Assembly (NCBI GenBank): GCA_030407085.1
Contig: CM059587.1
Coordinates: 101,985,001 to 102,049,000 of the forward strand
Direction of reading: 5' to 3'
DNA: 64,000 bases
From: Trichopria drosophilae
Taxonomy: Eukaryota > Arthropoda > Insecta > Hymenoptera > Diapriidae
The notes beneath the pieces were generated by a model, which saw only the letters and a program-made list of their open reading frames with translations, ran no database searches and was not told where the DNA came from. Position numbers and translations under genes: made by a program. Each line of letters starts with the position of its first letter. The stretch's first letter is position 1. Of the stretch, positions 36,441 to 50,139 are shown piece by piece.

Positions 36441-38560
36441 ACGTGTTCGATTATTTTCTGAAATTTATACCAAAATTTATTTATTCCTAATATTTATGTC
36501 ATTTTTATTCATACATATTTATTCTATTCTCAAAACAAGAAGTTGATTCTTATAAAATAATATCGTTAATGCACTTTTATAAAATGTGTACCACAATTTG
36601 TGTACTTGACACGATATTATAAAAATATTAAAAATTAATATTTATAACGTCATCTAATTTACATTCGTCCTCTTTTGATAAGAATTAATTTTGAGATAAG
36701 TATTCTTACGAGTCTGAAAGATCCTGCTTTGATATTAATTAAAAATGTGGGTCAGATAAAAATTTCGACCCGCATGAAACTAAAAATAAAAAAAATTGAA
36801 ATTATAAATATCCAGATAACTGTTTAAATTAAAGAAAGTGGAATATTGTTTACCATTATCATGCGACCCAGATTTTGCGCTCGTTTTCAGGCAGAAACTT
36901 TGAAAACTTGGAAAACTCGTGGTACCAATTATCTTCTCTAAAATGTTCTTGAAATGTCTCCGACTTTACTGCAATTGGAAATAAACGAACCATTGTTCAG
37001 GAAGTGTCCTTGGGTTTAGACGTTTATTTCGATATCTGTTCAAGGGCACCGCAAAAAGTCGTTGAACTGTTGGAGTAAAAGTTATATCGGTGCGGATAAA
37101 TGCATTGGCGTTAATTACATCTGGATTTTGAATTCGCATTCCCTTAAAATATTTCGAATGGACTTGAAAATTTAGAAAGGAAATCATTATTAATTGAGTT
37201 AAATTTTCAGAAAGGATTAAACTGCCTGTTTATGTATTTTACCTGTGTGCATTTATGTTATTAAAATCATCTTACTTATTTTTTATTATTTCCGAATATT
37301 TAAAGTGAATATTTAATCGTCTAACTCCGGTAGATTTGAGATTATGTAACTCCGCCTATTTAATGATTGGGAAATAAGAAATGGAATATTATTGGTCTGT
37401 TTACCATAACAATAGTTACTTTAACTATGTTTTTGTAATCTCGTGTCTTAGTTTTGTAAAATGGTTCGATTAGCTATATTTTGTCTCTCTCTCTCTTCCT
37501 TTCTCTCTCTCTCTCTCTCTTTTTTTGTATTAAATAACTATTCAAATTGTAGTTGAAGTACATAGTACTTGTCGTTCTTGTAGCATATTCACGTACTACA
37601 ACTATTATTCGAAGTTATTGATTTTCTCTCATTGTAGAAATATGTAGCTTCTTCACATGAATCGAATGAAATCCGTACAAAATGCGTGTAATGTTTTTAA
37701 AAAATTCCTTTCACATCATTTGACATTGATTTTACATTGCAGTATATTTGTTATAATTACAAATGGATATTAATCATGTTGTGTAAGAAAAAAACGGAAT
37801 AATCGTAAATAACATCGCAGCTGGTTAAGAAATAATCATTTTACAACATCATATCGCAAATTGAATAATAATATAAAAACTAGTGATTTCGACCCTGCGA
37901 CCTTTAGCTCATTTACTCGTCGATTACCCAGATATTTAATTTAATTTAGTTTAATCGTAAAAATCGTCCTCTTATTTCGTGTATGGAGCATCGAAACAGG
38001 TTTTGTACTGACAGGATTGAACAATTTGCATACTAGAAAAAAAAAGAATCGAGAGAAAGTTAGTAATAAAAGAAAAATGTAATTCAAGTTTACCTGCACC
38101 TGCTGAGATTCGGGAAACATTATCAATATTTTAATTAATTTTATGCAATAATCACAAATATATTTAAAACAACATGAAATGTGTAACTAGAGATTAAAAA
38201 ACTGAACTAGATTTACCAGAAGGTTTTTCTAACAAACTTATAAGAATTATGGGAATTAAATGATGAAACATCTAAGGGAAAAAAGAAATAGGTGGTTTTA
38301 CTATTTAAATAGTATCATAGATTATCTAATTTGTAGAGATCACTATTTAAATAATAAAATTAACTAAAAGTGATTACTGTGCCTTATTCTACTATGCAGT
38401 TAGTGGTTCCAACTATTTCATATTGCCCGCATATGTCTTCTGAGGTCATTGAACTCGGACAAAGTAATTATTAAAGGTAAGTTATACACAATTCTCTCGG
38501 CGACAAAAATAATAATGGACTATTAAATTACATCTTGAACCATAAAGACTTTAAGGCGAA
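36441..38560. other. AT-rich stretch with a CT microsatellite
   Basis: No gene is supported. The only organised feature is the (CT)n microsatellite at 37483-37520, listed separately. Confidence 0.5.
37483..37520. repeat. (CT)n microsatellite with interruption
   Basis: A TCTCTCTCTCTC run, a TTCCTTT interruption and a second (CT)n run, followed by a T-run. Purely a simple repeat on the + strand. Confidence 0.95.
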
Positions 38561-38990
38561 CACGTTCAACCAAGAATTCATCAAGACGGAGGGTCGTTGC
38601 CATTAACAGCTACGGGTTCGTACTAAGCAACGAGGGAAGAATCGCAATCCTCCATCACAGTGTGATAAGAAACCCGCACTTTTTGCTAAAAGCTTTTTAT
38701 TATTCTGCAAGAAAGAGATTCTGGCAATACTTCAGAAGCGCCAAATTGTCGGATGAAAACGCAAGAAATGTCGAATCGATGAGGTCAGCTAATTTCTCTC
38801 GCGAAAATATTTGCTTAGATAACATCTATTTACCCAAGATCCTCTTGGATGCTAGATGGATCGTTCAATTTCGTCCAAGGGTCGACTCTTAAAAAACATT
38901 TGTTAAGATGGACGATTTTTTAAAATTTTAAAACAATATCCAAAATACGAGGGACGCTCCTCTCTCCTCTTTGCTTCTTGTCGTGGGATT
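38560..38990 (+). other. GC-richer interval with a 76-codon open frame
   Basis: The open frame at 38662-38892 has a mixed composition (FLLKAFYYSARKRFWQYF near its start) and sits in a stretch richer in GC than its flanks. It has no recognised domain, and its nominal start is not ATG. It leads into the CpG-rich block upstream of the 39.0-39.55 kb frame. It could be an exon fragment or an old repeat. Confidence 0.25.
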
Positions 38991-38999
38991 TTATCGTGC

Positions 39000-39554
39000 T
39001 TGGCACGCGAAGTCGCACACGAGAGAGTGTGCAGCGATTACGATTCTGATTTATCGTTGAAAGGCGAATCGCGTGTCGTAACCTTTTCTGCGCATGGATA
39101 CCAGAGAAGGAAGGAAAAGAAAAAGGGTCGCCAAGGTTATGGTGGCATTTCTAGTATGGCTTTGCTTATTTCCTCTGAGAAAAAATGTGGTGCGTGTAGT
39201 CGCAAGGTTGACGCAACCAACGACCCGCAGACATGCGACGAACCCAATCGTTTCCACGGAAAATGTGTCAGTGTGACATTTAGGAGTTATTGTTGTAAAC
39301 AACGACAGATTGCTTTGTATTCTGATTTTTGGTTGATGAACAACTTTTCTTCTGGAGAAAGAGTTAATTTATTTTTGTTGCATTCTATTTTTCGCATCCC
39401 TTCAAAAATCTCAAGAGGAACTAAATTTGTTAACGAATTATCGATTTTATCGTTGATCAACAGCCTCCTGAAGACGAATCAGGAGGATCCGAAACTTTCA
39501 AATCAAACACGATCTTTGTCCATTTTTCATGAACGTGGAATTTATGTAAATTAA
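39000..39554 (+). pseudogene. 184-codon open frame with a degraded PHD-finger-like motif
   Basis: This is the longest open frame in the window. It opens without ATG; the first in-frame ATG is at 39156. Soon after it the protein reads KKCGACSRKV, then TCDEPNRFHGKCV. The C-x2-C pair, the CD..NR.FH.KC segment and the spacing resemble a PHD zinc finger of the C4HC3 type, in which CD.C.RW.H..C is typical. Here the fourth Cys is Pro and the aromatic position before Phe-His is missing, so zinc binding should fail. PHD fingers occur in chromatin proteins and in ORF1 of some insect LINEs (CR1-like). The remaining 95 residues are not recognised. It could be a decayed LINE ORF1 fragment, a gene exon or chance. 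Upstream sequence (38.94-39.3 kb) is CpG-rich. Confidence 0.35.
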
Positions 39555-39589
39555 AACAAAATCCATTTTTAGATAGTCTAAGGTGTATT

Positions 39590-40100
39590 GAATATGATGA
39601 CGTTATCCATTTTCAAAATTGATGTGTCAAGTCCTAAAAGATAATAGTTTCAAAGTAGTTTTTTCAAAATCTTCGTCATGCAGTATGACATTTTGTTCAA
39701 TCAATTTCCGCATAAGAAATGCATTAAACCGATTGAAATTTGTTATTCAAAGGGTTTTGGAGTCGCTCTTTACGAATCTGAAGTAAAATTTTGGAAATTC
39801 AAAATGGTTCTTCCAATATGGCGGACATTTTTCCAAAAATGTAACCACTCTGCTTAAAACATTTGTGTCACTGATTACGAATCTGATGTCAGATTTTGAA
39901 AAATTCAGAATAGCGGATCCGATGTGACGGAAACATTTTTAAAAGATCGAACGAATTTGCTTGAAACTTGGTCCTCTGAGTATTTTGCTTGCTGATTGAA
40001 AATCTGACGATATATTTCATTAGTTAAAAATGGCGGATCGAATTGGCCGACAAATTTTTCAAAACTCGAACTATTTGGAATTTTTTACCTTATACACGAA
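39590..40100. repeat. ATGGCGG/GGATCC dispersed repeat, several diverged units
   Basis: Units containing TTCAAAATGG, CCAATATGGCGGACATTTTT, GATTACGAATCTGATGTCAG and AAAATGGCGGATCGAATTGG recur every 115-130 bp. The order AGATTTTGAAAAATTCA, GCGGATCCGAT, then ACATTTTTAAAA is the reverse complement of the 55 kb units. Non-coding. Confidence 0.65.
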
Positions 40101-43100
40101 GTTACAGTTAATTCTAACAATTTTGTTTTTTTCCCGTATTTTGGGCACTTTCTGTGAAATTCCTGCCGCAGTTAATTGAGAAAATCCATTTTTTAAATAT
40201 GCGAATAAACTTTATTACTCAATTGTGTCTCTATAAAGACCGAATTTGCACTACCAGAAATTTAGAAAGTAAATCGCTTTGATAGGTTTATGTGATACTT
40301 GTTGATTGGGTTAATAAAACATTTTGCAAAACAGACTTAAATCATTGTTTTAAAATAACTTAAGAGACTCGAATTACAAATTGCATTTCAGAAATGACAT
40401 TACTAAAGAAATGTTGGCTTTATTAAACGATTTTCTAATGTTCCAGCATTATTTTACCTAAAATAATTCAAACATTATCATTTTCAAATAAAAAATTCTT
40501 GATCTTTTCGCTGATTTTTTCGTGTTTTAGCCGCAATTTTGGATACTTTCACCTATATTTTCAAAATGTTAATACGCATATTTTAACTTTCAAGTCTCCA
40601 GGACACGATTTCTTTACTTTAAACCAGAATTTTCCTAAATAATCGTATACAATAGATTTTTCCGATTGAATTTTTGAAAAATCATATTATAATAAGTAAG
40701 TCTGGACGACACTAATCTGGAGTGAAAATTTGTTTTGTAATATACAGTTTAAATTAGATTATTAAAGAAAAGTTATTTTTATTATGCCTAGTAAACACAA
40801 TCGTTATGTGTATTTACTTGTTTGGGATTAATCAAGATTTTAAGATATTATTTCAATGTAATGAATAGGGCAATGCCAAGGCCACGTTCTAAGAAAACGT
40901 AAGAATAACAATTTTAATGACATTACCTTCCAAACATTATAAACTTGCATTGTAAATTGTAAACGATAAAATATATAAATCTGAAATAGTAACGTTCATA
41001 CATAATAGTTACTAATAGAGGTAGTTATTGACTAAGATTACAGAATTTTATATACTGTATTGTACAAATATAAATGATTGGTTTTTATAAATATTCCAAA
41101 AACTTCAAAATAGTTGATTTTATTCTACTTCGCTTAGCAAAGTTTGAGGTTTGTTTAATTTAGTAACGTTTTTCATTTATCTGGTTAAATGTCATATAAC
41201 TGATAAATCAATCATCTTTTTCATCTAACTTGTTTTTGAATAACAGATAAAAATAATAATTTTACGATGCGTGTATTTAAAAACAAAAGGATAACCGATA
41301 AAATCTGTGTATGAAATTAATATTTTATGGAGTGCTAAACACACGAACGATACTTCAGCAATTTGTTTCGAATTTTAATTTCCAAATATAAGTAATAAAA
41401 ATATTTATCATAAAACATGTCACAGTTTTATACAATATAATATGTATATAGTATTGGTTTTAGTGTTTGTTGTTTTCTGATCTTAATAAAAATTAATAAA
41501 AATTAATTTCTTGAATAAAAATTAGCATAGGAAAAGAGACGGCGTAAATAATGTAAATAAAATAGGGAACTAGTGGAGGGTAAAACCGATGGTATTTATA
41601 CTGGTCGATTCATTAAATATATTTTGGATCCATTTCACTTATATTGAATTCTAAAAATGTTTTCAATATCCAAACGAAATATGTTACAAATGTGTACACA
41701 TTTTTACAGACATGTCTTAGACCTAAAATACCCATATTCAAAAAGTGTCAACGAGAGAATTACAGTCGTTTAAAAATTGATGTGGCATGAATTCAAGAAC
41801 ATAAAATTCGAATGTGCACTGTATTATATCCCATTTGAATTTAACGCATTTCGCGCCATATGTATGACGTCATATTTGACCTGCTATTTTGCCGATTTCG
41901 TCTTCATGCTGAACATTATTCATGTAAGACCACGCTTATAATAAAATTATGTTTTATTGAAACATATAACACTACATTTTCAAATATGGATCTAAACTTA
42001 CATTTCAACATTTTAAATTTGAAATGAAGCAAATCTACAATATACATAAATTTCAAATCTAATTTTTTTTACTTTTTTTATGTCTACTTTCAGTAATAAA
42101 AAAATGTTCAGTCTTGTATATTTTAGTATCTAAATTTTAGGTTTAGCTTGCAAGGCAATTTAAACCGAGATATTTCGCACAATGAATAAGTGCCCAAGTA
42201 ATATTTTATTCAATTGCACTGGTAACTGTTCGAATTCTGATGTTAAAACGTCATTAAATTCACTTTCCTTCCGTTTTCGCATATAAATGATTCAATTTAA
42301 CGAGAGCATATGTTAATAATTCGCACTCCGGCTTTTCTACGTCAATTATACAGTAATCAATTATCAAAAAATACCGAATTTTAAATGTTCTTATTCAGTT
42401 ATTTCCAGAGTGACATTACTTTGTTTTCTCATGTTTAAAATTAAACATTATATATTTTTATAAGTAACTTCACTAAATTATGTATTTTTGATTCCAGATA
42501 ATAGACTTACAAAAACATTTTAATAATAGTTGCATTGTATGACAACACTTATAAAAAACTTTTCAAATTTTGTAAATACTTTTAAATAACTTTGCAATTT
42601 TAAAAAACATTTTAATAACTCACTTTTTATTTTTGTTTTAAATTAAATTTAAAAAATTTCACGAGATTAAAAGACATCATATCGAGCATCATAATTAATA
42701 AATTAGAAAATTTCTGTGTATTATATTCTTTGCTAAACACACTTTTTAAAACAATGTTAAGAAGACATTAATAATAAAATGATCGTACTAACAAGTATCA
42801 TTAAATTTTACCAACATCTGTAGTAGCGATAACCGTATTTACATTTTATTGTACCTCTAAGCTTAATATATCGACCGACTATATCGCCTGTGACATCAAC
42901 CTATTATTTACCGTTTATGTGTGTACTTATTGACAAAAACTGACATTAAGGAACATCTTTCGTTACAATCCTCAATGTATGTTCAGTCATAAACTTTAAT
43001 AGTCTATGTTGATATAATGTATCAAATTAATAACATATTAATTAATTTTGTATGGATAATTATGCAAGTTAATTTAAAATTTTCCATTTATTATTATTAA

Positions 43101-44300
43101 ACATTTAAGAAAAATATTGTTTTAAATTCCTAAAGATTTTATTTTTTCTCATCAATAAATCTAAGAAAAGATATTAGAATACAAAAATTTTGTTAGTTAT
43201 TAACGAGGCTGCATGCTAAACAGTTCGACTCGAATTTTGGTAGGATTTGAGAAAGTTGTAATGATGTGTACAACATTTAATATATATGTAAAAAAGAAGG
43301 TGTTATTAAAATAAAATATACAATTACAATATTATTGAATATTCCAAAATTATATGATAACATGCATCAGAACCACTGAAGATTTCGAAATTAATTGACA
43401 AAACATTCAAAAGAATGAATAAACAACAGTCGGTTTAGTTTTTTACTTTTTTTTTTATTAAGTTAATAAATCATAATAAAAAAAGAGACACAAATAAAAG
43501 GTTTATTTTAGTGCTGACAGATAATTTAAAAATCAACGAGTTCTTTTCTGACATAACAACTATAACGAATCTATATTTACTTTATAATCAATTTATACAT
43601 TTTAAATAAAAGAATAGAATAAATTTCCAGTGTTGTGTTCGGGATTAGATTCTATAATATTAGTTCGTATGTTTTATGGCGTCAATTAAATACGAGTAAT
43701 GAAATATTTATTTAGTTGTTGTAGATTAAGCGCAGTAAATGGGAAGCATTATCATAACCGATAGAAAGTGTTGTTTTCTGCATCAAAGAGGGATTTAGCC
43801 GCTATTTCGTGGACTACATGTACGTGTTCAAATTATTCGGATTCCATCCCCGAAAAGAGATATTAATTATAAGTGTTTGTCGCTATAACATTAATGAAAG
43901 TATTTTGATTGTACACGACAAAGATACTAAGCTTTGGCAATGTTATTTTAAACGAATCTTAAAAGTTTCTTGCAAAAGTCCAATTTCGCGACAATTATAA
44001 TTTTCTTATAATGAATATGATAAAAATAACAGCTTTTTTTCATTTCGAACTCAGTTTATTGTTAATTTTTAGCATTTAATAATTAGGACATAATTTCCAT
44101 AATAGTAGTAGTTTCAAACTAGCCAGAAGGACTACAACGAAGATTAAGACACAATTTTACGTATAATCTTCGAAAATCATCTAATTTTCAATTTCAACCG
44201 AAAGGTTATGGATTTACAAAATTGAAATTCGAAATGGCATACTAGCAGAATCAGCAATCATGATTTTTTAAATCAAGTATGGTATAAACAATTGTTATAC
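40101..44300. other. AT-rich stretch with no recognisable gene
   Basis: About 4 kb of AT-rich sequence without supported features. A TGACGTCA octamer at 41865-41872 is noted. The open frame at 43809-44000 is not convincing. Confidence 0.55.
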
Positions 44301-45850
44301 AGGAAAAGTATGACTAAAATAATACACTATTTCCAACATTTTTTAGCTACTTTTGAGACTTTCAATAAATTTCAAAAGTCTAAAAAATCCAAAATGGTCT
44401 AAAGAATATACCCCTATGTTTTTTGGAAGATTTCAACAACTTTTCATTTATAAATGTTAGCTTAAAAGATTTTTTACAGTAATACAAGTCACAAATGTAT
44501 AAAATCACCAAAAACAGGAATTTTGCAAATTTTGCATACAAAAGCACTAATTAATCGAAGGATTATTTAGTTTTTGTGACTTTCCTTCAAATTTTGTTAT
44601 AAATAATGATATTTTAACTTCATTCAGACCCTTTTTTAAATACAAAAAGAGTTTCAGATCACGAACACGTGGTAATAGATGCATGTCCGGAAACTTTTTT
44701 GCTTGTTGTCTTTTTCATAACATAAAACGAAATGAATATAAATATACTCTAGAAAACTTTAGCCAACTTTTCAATAACTTCAATACAAGAAAAATGTTTC
44801 AGAATGATTCAGGAAGTAAGCTTATATTTAATTCAGAATTTTGTTTCTGCTTTTTACATTTGTTGAATCATGTAGATTTTTGCAAAACTCAAATATGGTG
44901 CGTAACATTTTGAAAAATCTTTCTCGCATCTTTTTAGCGATTCTAAACACTTTTTCTTCTATAGTAATTTTTCGTTCAAATTATCGCACTTGAGATAAAA
45001 ATCATTAATGTTCACTCTGGTGCTGCCGTATTTCGAAAACCATTTTGGATTCGTTTAAGGGAAAGTCAGTTTTATAGATCCATAATTTTTTAGCTCTAGC
45101 TCCAACTATAAGATTATTTAGATTTCGTATAAAATGAAGGGACCCTGCAGTGTATAAATCGCGCTTGGAAAAAAAAATTGATAAAAAAAAATTTTGTTTT
45201 TCAAATTAAATAGAAAAATTGTTCGGGTTTTTAAGATTTTCTGACATTTTAAGCATTTCAGGACCAAATGGATGCAAATTTAACATGCAGTTTGACAGTA
45301 CTTTTTAGTAAAAGGTAGTGAAGAAAATTTTGGAACTGACCTTTTTTATTGCTCAGAACAAACCGAATGGTTTTATCGAAAAATGACTCAAATTTAAGTA
45401 AAAAACTTTTATTTAACAAAAATCAGAAATTTTTCTTGTTTCTTAATTCACTTATGATTATTTTTTATCAATTCGCGCATAGAACGCCTTGGATATTTAT
45501 AAACATCACGTCAAAAATGTTTGGGCTATAGAAGACAAAACTATTGTAAAAATTTATATTTCAAGAGTTTTTATAACTAACATCAGATTTGGACTCAATA
45601 CCCCAAAGTACCAAGTAACAAAGTTTGAAGTGATTTCATTCGGATCAGTCGACTAAGTGCACGCGACCATGATTTTGAAAAAAAATCGAATTTAGCAGCC
45701 ATTTTTGAGTCGCCACTGTCAAATTTAATTTTTTGCACTAGTTCTTTCTCCTAGTCCAAACATTTTTGACGTGATATTCATAAATATCTGAAGTATTATA
45801 ATGCGGGTTTTTGGTTAAATAAATGCTCATAATTGATTTGCATTAAAGAG
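44300..45850. repeat. Diverged repeat block with an inverted repeat
   Basis: Phrases such as TTTCAATAAATTTCAAAAGT and AAAAATCCAAAATGG and long T/A-rich words give the interval a degenerate repeated texture. A clear inverted repeat is present: 45492-45524 matches the reverse complement of 45756-45788 at about 31 of 33 positions (core ATCACGTCAAAAATGTTTGG), with about 230 bp between. Open frames across the block (76 and 60 codons) follow no recognisable protein. Confidence 0.5.
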
Positions 45851-48092
45851 AAACTGTCACAAGTATAATTGTTTGTTGCCTTTTTTGAGCAACAAATGTT
45901 AATTTTACTCATTTTCTGAAAGTTATTCTTGAATGAAAGCAGATATTTACTTGTTTATTCATGCAAAACGTGAACCTACGAAAGTCCTATTTTTTATAGG
46001 TTTTATAAGTGAAAAATTCAGGACGAAGCAATATTATTTAACTTAAAATATTTACTTTTCCTATTTTAGTTAAAGATATTGATGCCGGCGTAAAAAAATA
46101 CTTTATGCAGTGGAATCTCAAAAAGTGTACATATTAATTAAAAATGCATTTCGACTGATGCCATTACTCTGATGAGACTCGCCAGTAGGTACAGGCATTT
46201 CAGTCAGACTATTCATAGCATGAGAACATACAGTTCTAAAGAAAAATTGGATCATTGTCTTTTTTCCTAATGTTTCTTTTGCAAATCTTAGTAATACATT
46301 TTAATATTTATTTGCAATTAAAAAAATGTTTCCCATCAACGAATTTAAATATGTAAGAAAAGTGTGATATGGTGTATTCGAAAACTATTAGACATATCAC
46401 AAATCTTTATTGCAGTAATATTAACGTCGTCCTTTTTTTTAACTTTAAGTGCAAAACCATTTAAACTGACCGTAAACGGGGTTAAACTAATTTTACCTTG
46501 CCTTTTGATTTGTCAAAATTATGAAGGTATAAAGCTATTCAAGTATTTTAATTTCTTGTAAAAAGTTTAAATAGTCCATAGAAATAGTGACAATTTACTG
46601 ATTTTTCAATTTGTTCCTTACACTTCTTTGTAGTGAATTCAGTGTAACTCGTAATTGCATAACTTAGGTTCTGGGCACGATCAATATAATTTTATACTGC
46701 TTTTCTAGCACAAAGTATAGAAAACGAGGTAACATTTTTGCCTCAAGTTCTTTTATAAATTTTAATACATTGTTTTTCTTTTTCCAAATCTTGTAATACT
46801 CTCTCTGAAATATTAGTAAATAATTATGCAACGTCAAGTGACTTTGTGTGTTGAAAGAATATAGCAGAACTTTTGAAGTTTTATTAAAATGGTGTTTCAA
46901 TATAACACGTAAAAGGAATCGTTTGGATTTTATATTGTACTTATTTAGAATTTAGAAATTTTGAGAAGTTTACATTTTTTTCTAAAATTAGGTAGAATCA
47001 TTTTCGTTTTTTCACCAAACTAGTTGTAAAGACTAGACCACATATTCGAGTATTCAAAAAATCTTACTCTAACAAAAAAAAAAGCAAAATGTAGTCGACA
47101 AAAATATTGTTATTGAATTAATTAAACTATTAAGATATCTACAAGCATTAAATAATTAATTTAATTTACTTAATTTCAGTATATGATAATAATTTTATTA
47201 TACCATTAATTGAACGGTATAGTTGTGAGGTCCAGAAGTATCGTCGAGATAACTGTACTTATAAATCTGAGGTTTATACTCTTCAGGATTAGTGTTGCAT
47301 CAGTGTTTTTTTTTTATTTGAGCAATTTTATTCTGTACATGAGATTATTTTTCATAACTTAGGCTTGTACAGTTTTAAACGTTTGAATTTTTGTATACAG
47401 AGAGTTTACCAGAATTCTCTGAATACTTACAAAGTTCTTTTACATATTTTTGTAAATGTTTTCGGAAATATTTCATCTGCCGACGGGTAATATTAAATTT
47501 TGCTTTAGAAGTTTTCGGTTCTATCAATAAATTATTGCAATATATTTAGAATGGGAGATGTTGACTAAATTATCACATTAAAAAAAACCAAACTACCAAA
47601 ATCTCTGTTTTTACTAAATATTATACATCATCCTGATAGTACGTTAGTTCCGTGGTTCCTTCCAAGCCATAAGCTTGTTTAAGTTGGAGGTAAATGACCC
47701 ATAGTGCATCCTTATGCCGTTTAACGCACGCTCAATGAGCACAAGTAGGAATTGCTGAAAGCAAGCACATGAGAAAATCTAAATCTCCTTAGCAAGCTAC
47801 ATATCTTGTGTTTTGGATCCCAATGTACATAAATGCCGCAACGATACATCAGCTTCTTGAAGATTTCTTTTGGATAGGCAATTATAAAATATTCTGTAAA
47901 GAATTTATGACTAACTGTCGAGAAAAACGTCGGTCTTATATGTGACATAAAGACTTTTTTGGTGTCAATCAACCAACTTTCATGTTTTCGAACAATGCTG
48001 CAGCCTTTTTAAATTGTAACATTTATTCCAACAACGTCATGAACTTTGACATTACCCGTTTGACTCGAACGGATGATGTAAATTTTCCGACT
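45851..48092. other. AT-rich stretch, no confident gene
   Basis: Two minus-strand open frames (46664-46900, 78 codons; 47721-47972, 83 codons) have mixed compositions but no motif I can assign. The second lies downstream of a possible Penelope-like fragment at 48.1 kb and could be part of the same dead element. Confidence 0.35.
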
Positions 48093-48332
48093 TCATCTTG
48101 ACACGCTTGTTGTAAGGTCCATTGGCATACCGAAATTTTGTTTGTATATAGAATTGTGAAATATTTTGAATCTAAGGAAATAAATATTGTTAAGTATTAA
48201 AATCCTTTGCTCCTTTATACAAATTTTCCGCCTATTCCTGGTAAAAAATAGGACCAATATCTCATTGTTTGTCCTTAAAATATAAGCTAAGACGTCCAGA
48301 ATAATCTTCCAGAAACTAGTCTCATTTTCCAC
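48093..48332 (-). pseudogene. Possible Penelope-like RT fragment
   Basis: The minus-strand frame ends with FHNSIYKQNFGMPMDL. That resembles the FxFN..YKQ.FGMPMG segment of Penelope-like reverse transcriptases seen in the two better copies at 16.7 kb (YKQQYGTPMG) and 33.9 kb (YYQQIFGIPVG). The Gly after the second Met is Asp here, and a stop follows nine residues later. The preceding residues have the expected hydrophobic pattern but no further diagnostic motif, so a chance match is possible. Confidence 0.35.
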
Positions 48333-48525
48333 CTAAAATATATGCATGTGAATCAAAACCTATGCCAACCTTTACCTACTATTTTAATTGGTTTAAATAC
48401 AATGTTGTAATATGTGGGATTCAAGACATTCCTTAACTAAAAATTACAAGTGATTGGCTAGTCGTGATTTGTTTCCATTTTTAGGACTAATATAATTTTC
48501 AATGTAAGTATTTTGCTCACACATA

Positions 48526-48870
48526 CACAAAGAGAAAATGTATACTTAATGGAAACAACTTACTGTCGTAAAATGAGGTAGTTCAACTTTTTCGGTAGTA
48601 AACAGAACCATTGGTTGGTTTACCATTTCTCAATCGTTAAATATGGAGTAGAGCACATAACCTCAAATCTACCTCGAACTTAACACCAATAGTCTTTTTA
48701 AACATTCATCAGTAGTAACATACATAAATTTATTAAACGAAAATAATCCCTTAATCAAAATTGTCAGAGTAAAAATAGTTATCGTATGATATATTTTATA
48801 ATATTCTGAAAGTAACGTAGTATCCACTCTTCTAGTTTTTAATTCTACTATTATTAGATATTACATCCAT
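48526..48870. mobile_element. Diverged, interrupted copy of the 49.88 kb MITE
   Basis: It starts CACAAAGAGAAAATG after TA (48524-48525), as against CACAGAGAGAAAGG of the element at 49879. Shared internal phrases in the same order include TAATGGAA, GGTAAAC/AGTAAACAGAACCATT, ATCGTTAAAT/TTAAATCGTT, CATAACCTCAAAT and TTAATTCTACTATT. About 150 bp of extra sequence separates the last two, and no clear right terminus is present. The right boundary is approximate. Confidence 0.5.
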
Positions 48871-49878
48871 TTCTACCTTTTCTACGGTTCCTCTTGTTTT
48901 TTATCATAGCCATACTTTTTTAGATGGAAATTCAGAGTCTCTTCGAGAGAAATATCTCAATTTCAAAGTTGGCATCGTGTCATTCACCTGTACAACTGTA
49001 ATGCACCGTGTATTCGGGTTGTATTAAACTATTTAGTTTGGTTTTCGTGAAATATATTTCAAAACCTCTGCAACCTATATGGAAGGCTGTATAGCTTATA
49101 TCAAACTTATATACCGAGATAGACGGAGCTCACTTCAGTGGAAGGTGCGTCACAAATTCAACAGAAACTCGGTACCTCTAGCATACATATTGAAAGCGTG
49201 CCTGTACGAGTCCTATAACAATAATTGACGGGTTACCAAGTTAACCCCCGGGCTAAGCAATCTCGGATTAAAATATGACGCTTGAGTGATGAATTTAAAA
49301 AAATATTCTATGTATTATTCACAATGCATGTTTATTTGGATTTATATAGGTTTCTAAATGAAATTATTCAGCAACGTTTCTCTGCTTATTTGTGAGAAAA
49401 AGGGTTGAATAATGACAAAGTTAATGATCACGTATATTGCGCCAGGAAGATGGAACCTCTGAAACTGATCCAACAAAAGTAAACAAAGTATCGTGAGAGG
49501 TAAATCCTAAAAACAAATTATATTGATTTATCAAGTGGGAAAGTTTAAAAACTTTTTGTTGTACTCTAACTGGTTGACGTAGTAACAGTTTGCATATACT
49601 GCCAATAAAACACTTTAAAAAGTATTTGAAGTCGTATATTATACATAGGAAAATTCACTCATCTGAGCATTGACAATCCCTATTGTATTTTGTCATTCAC
49701 TTTACTACCGTTTACAATATCTAAAAGAAACTTCAGCAATTATTTTTGAAATTCTCCAATGCTAAAATAATCAAATTTCCTTTTAACTCTTTGAGTTACA
49801 GACGCCATTATAGTGGAATCGTTTACTTTTTCTCTGTCTTCTTTTTCTCGACATATTTTTCGTATTTGATGGAAAATA
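48871..49878. other. AT-rich spacer
   Basis: No gene supported. A short GC-richer patch with CAAGTTAACCCCCGGGCTAA lies near 49.24 kb. Confidence 0.4.
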
Positions 49879-50139
49879 CACAGAGAGAAAGGAAATAATT
49901 AATGGAACCATTTTGTAATAGTAAAACGCTTAAATACAAAAAGTTGTTGCATTAACTATTTCCATGGTAAACGGTACAATACAATTGTTCCATTTGCCCT
50001 TTTCCGATTATTAAATCGTTCGTGCATAACCTCAAATATCAAGTCTAACCTTGCGTATGGTTAATTCTACTATTTGCATATGTTAAAATCGATTTTACTC
50101 TTTTTCCATATTTCCATTAACCCTTTTTTTCTCTCTGTG
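49879..50139. mobile_element. 261-bp MITE with CACAGAGAGAAA ends
   Basis: The left end CACAGAGAGAAAGG leads to TTAATGGAA. The complement of the right end reads CACAGAGAGAAAAAAAGG and leads to TTAATGGAA, giving an imperfect terminal inverted repeat of about 28 bp. TA flanks both ends (49877-49878 and 50140-50141), so a Tc1/mariner-like target site is indicated. The interior is AT-rich and non-coding. A diverged relative lies 1.35 kb upstream, and a longer element with CACTG.GAGAAATT ends lies at 62.65 kb. Confidence 0.8.
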
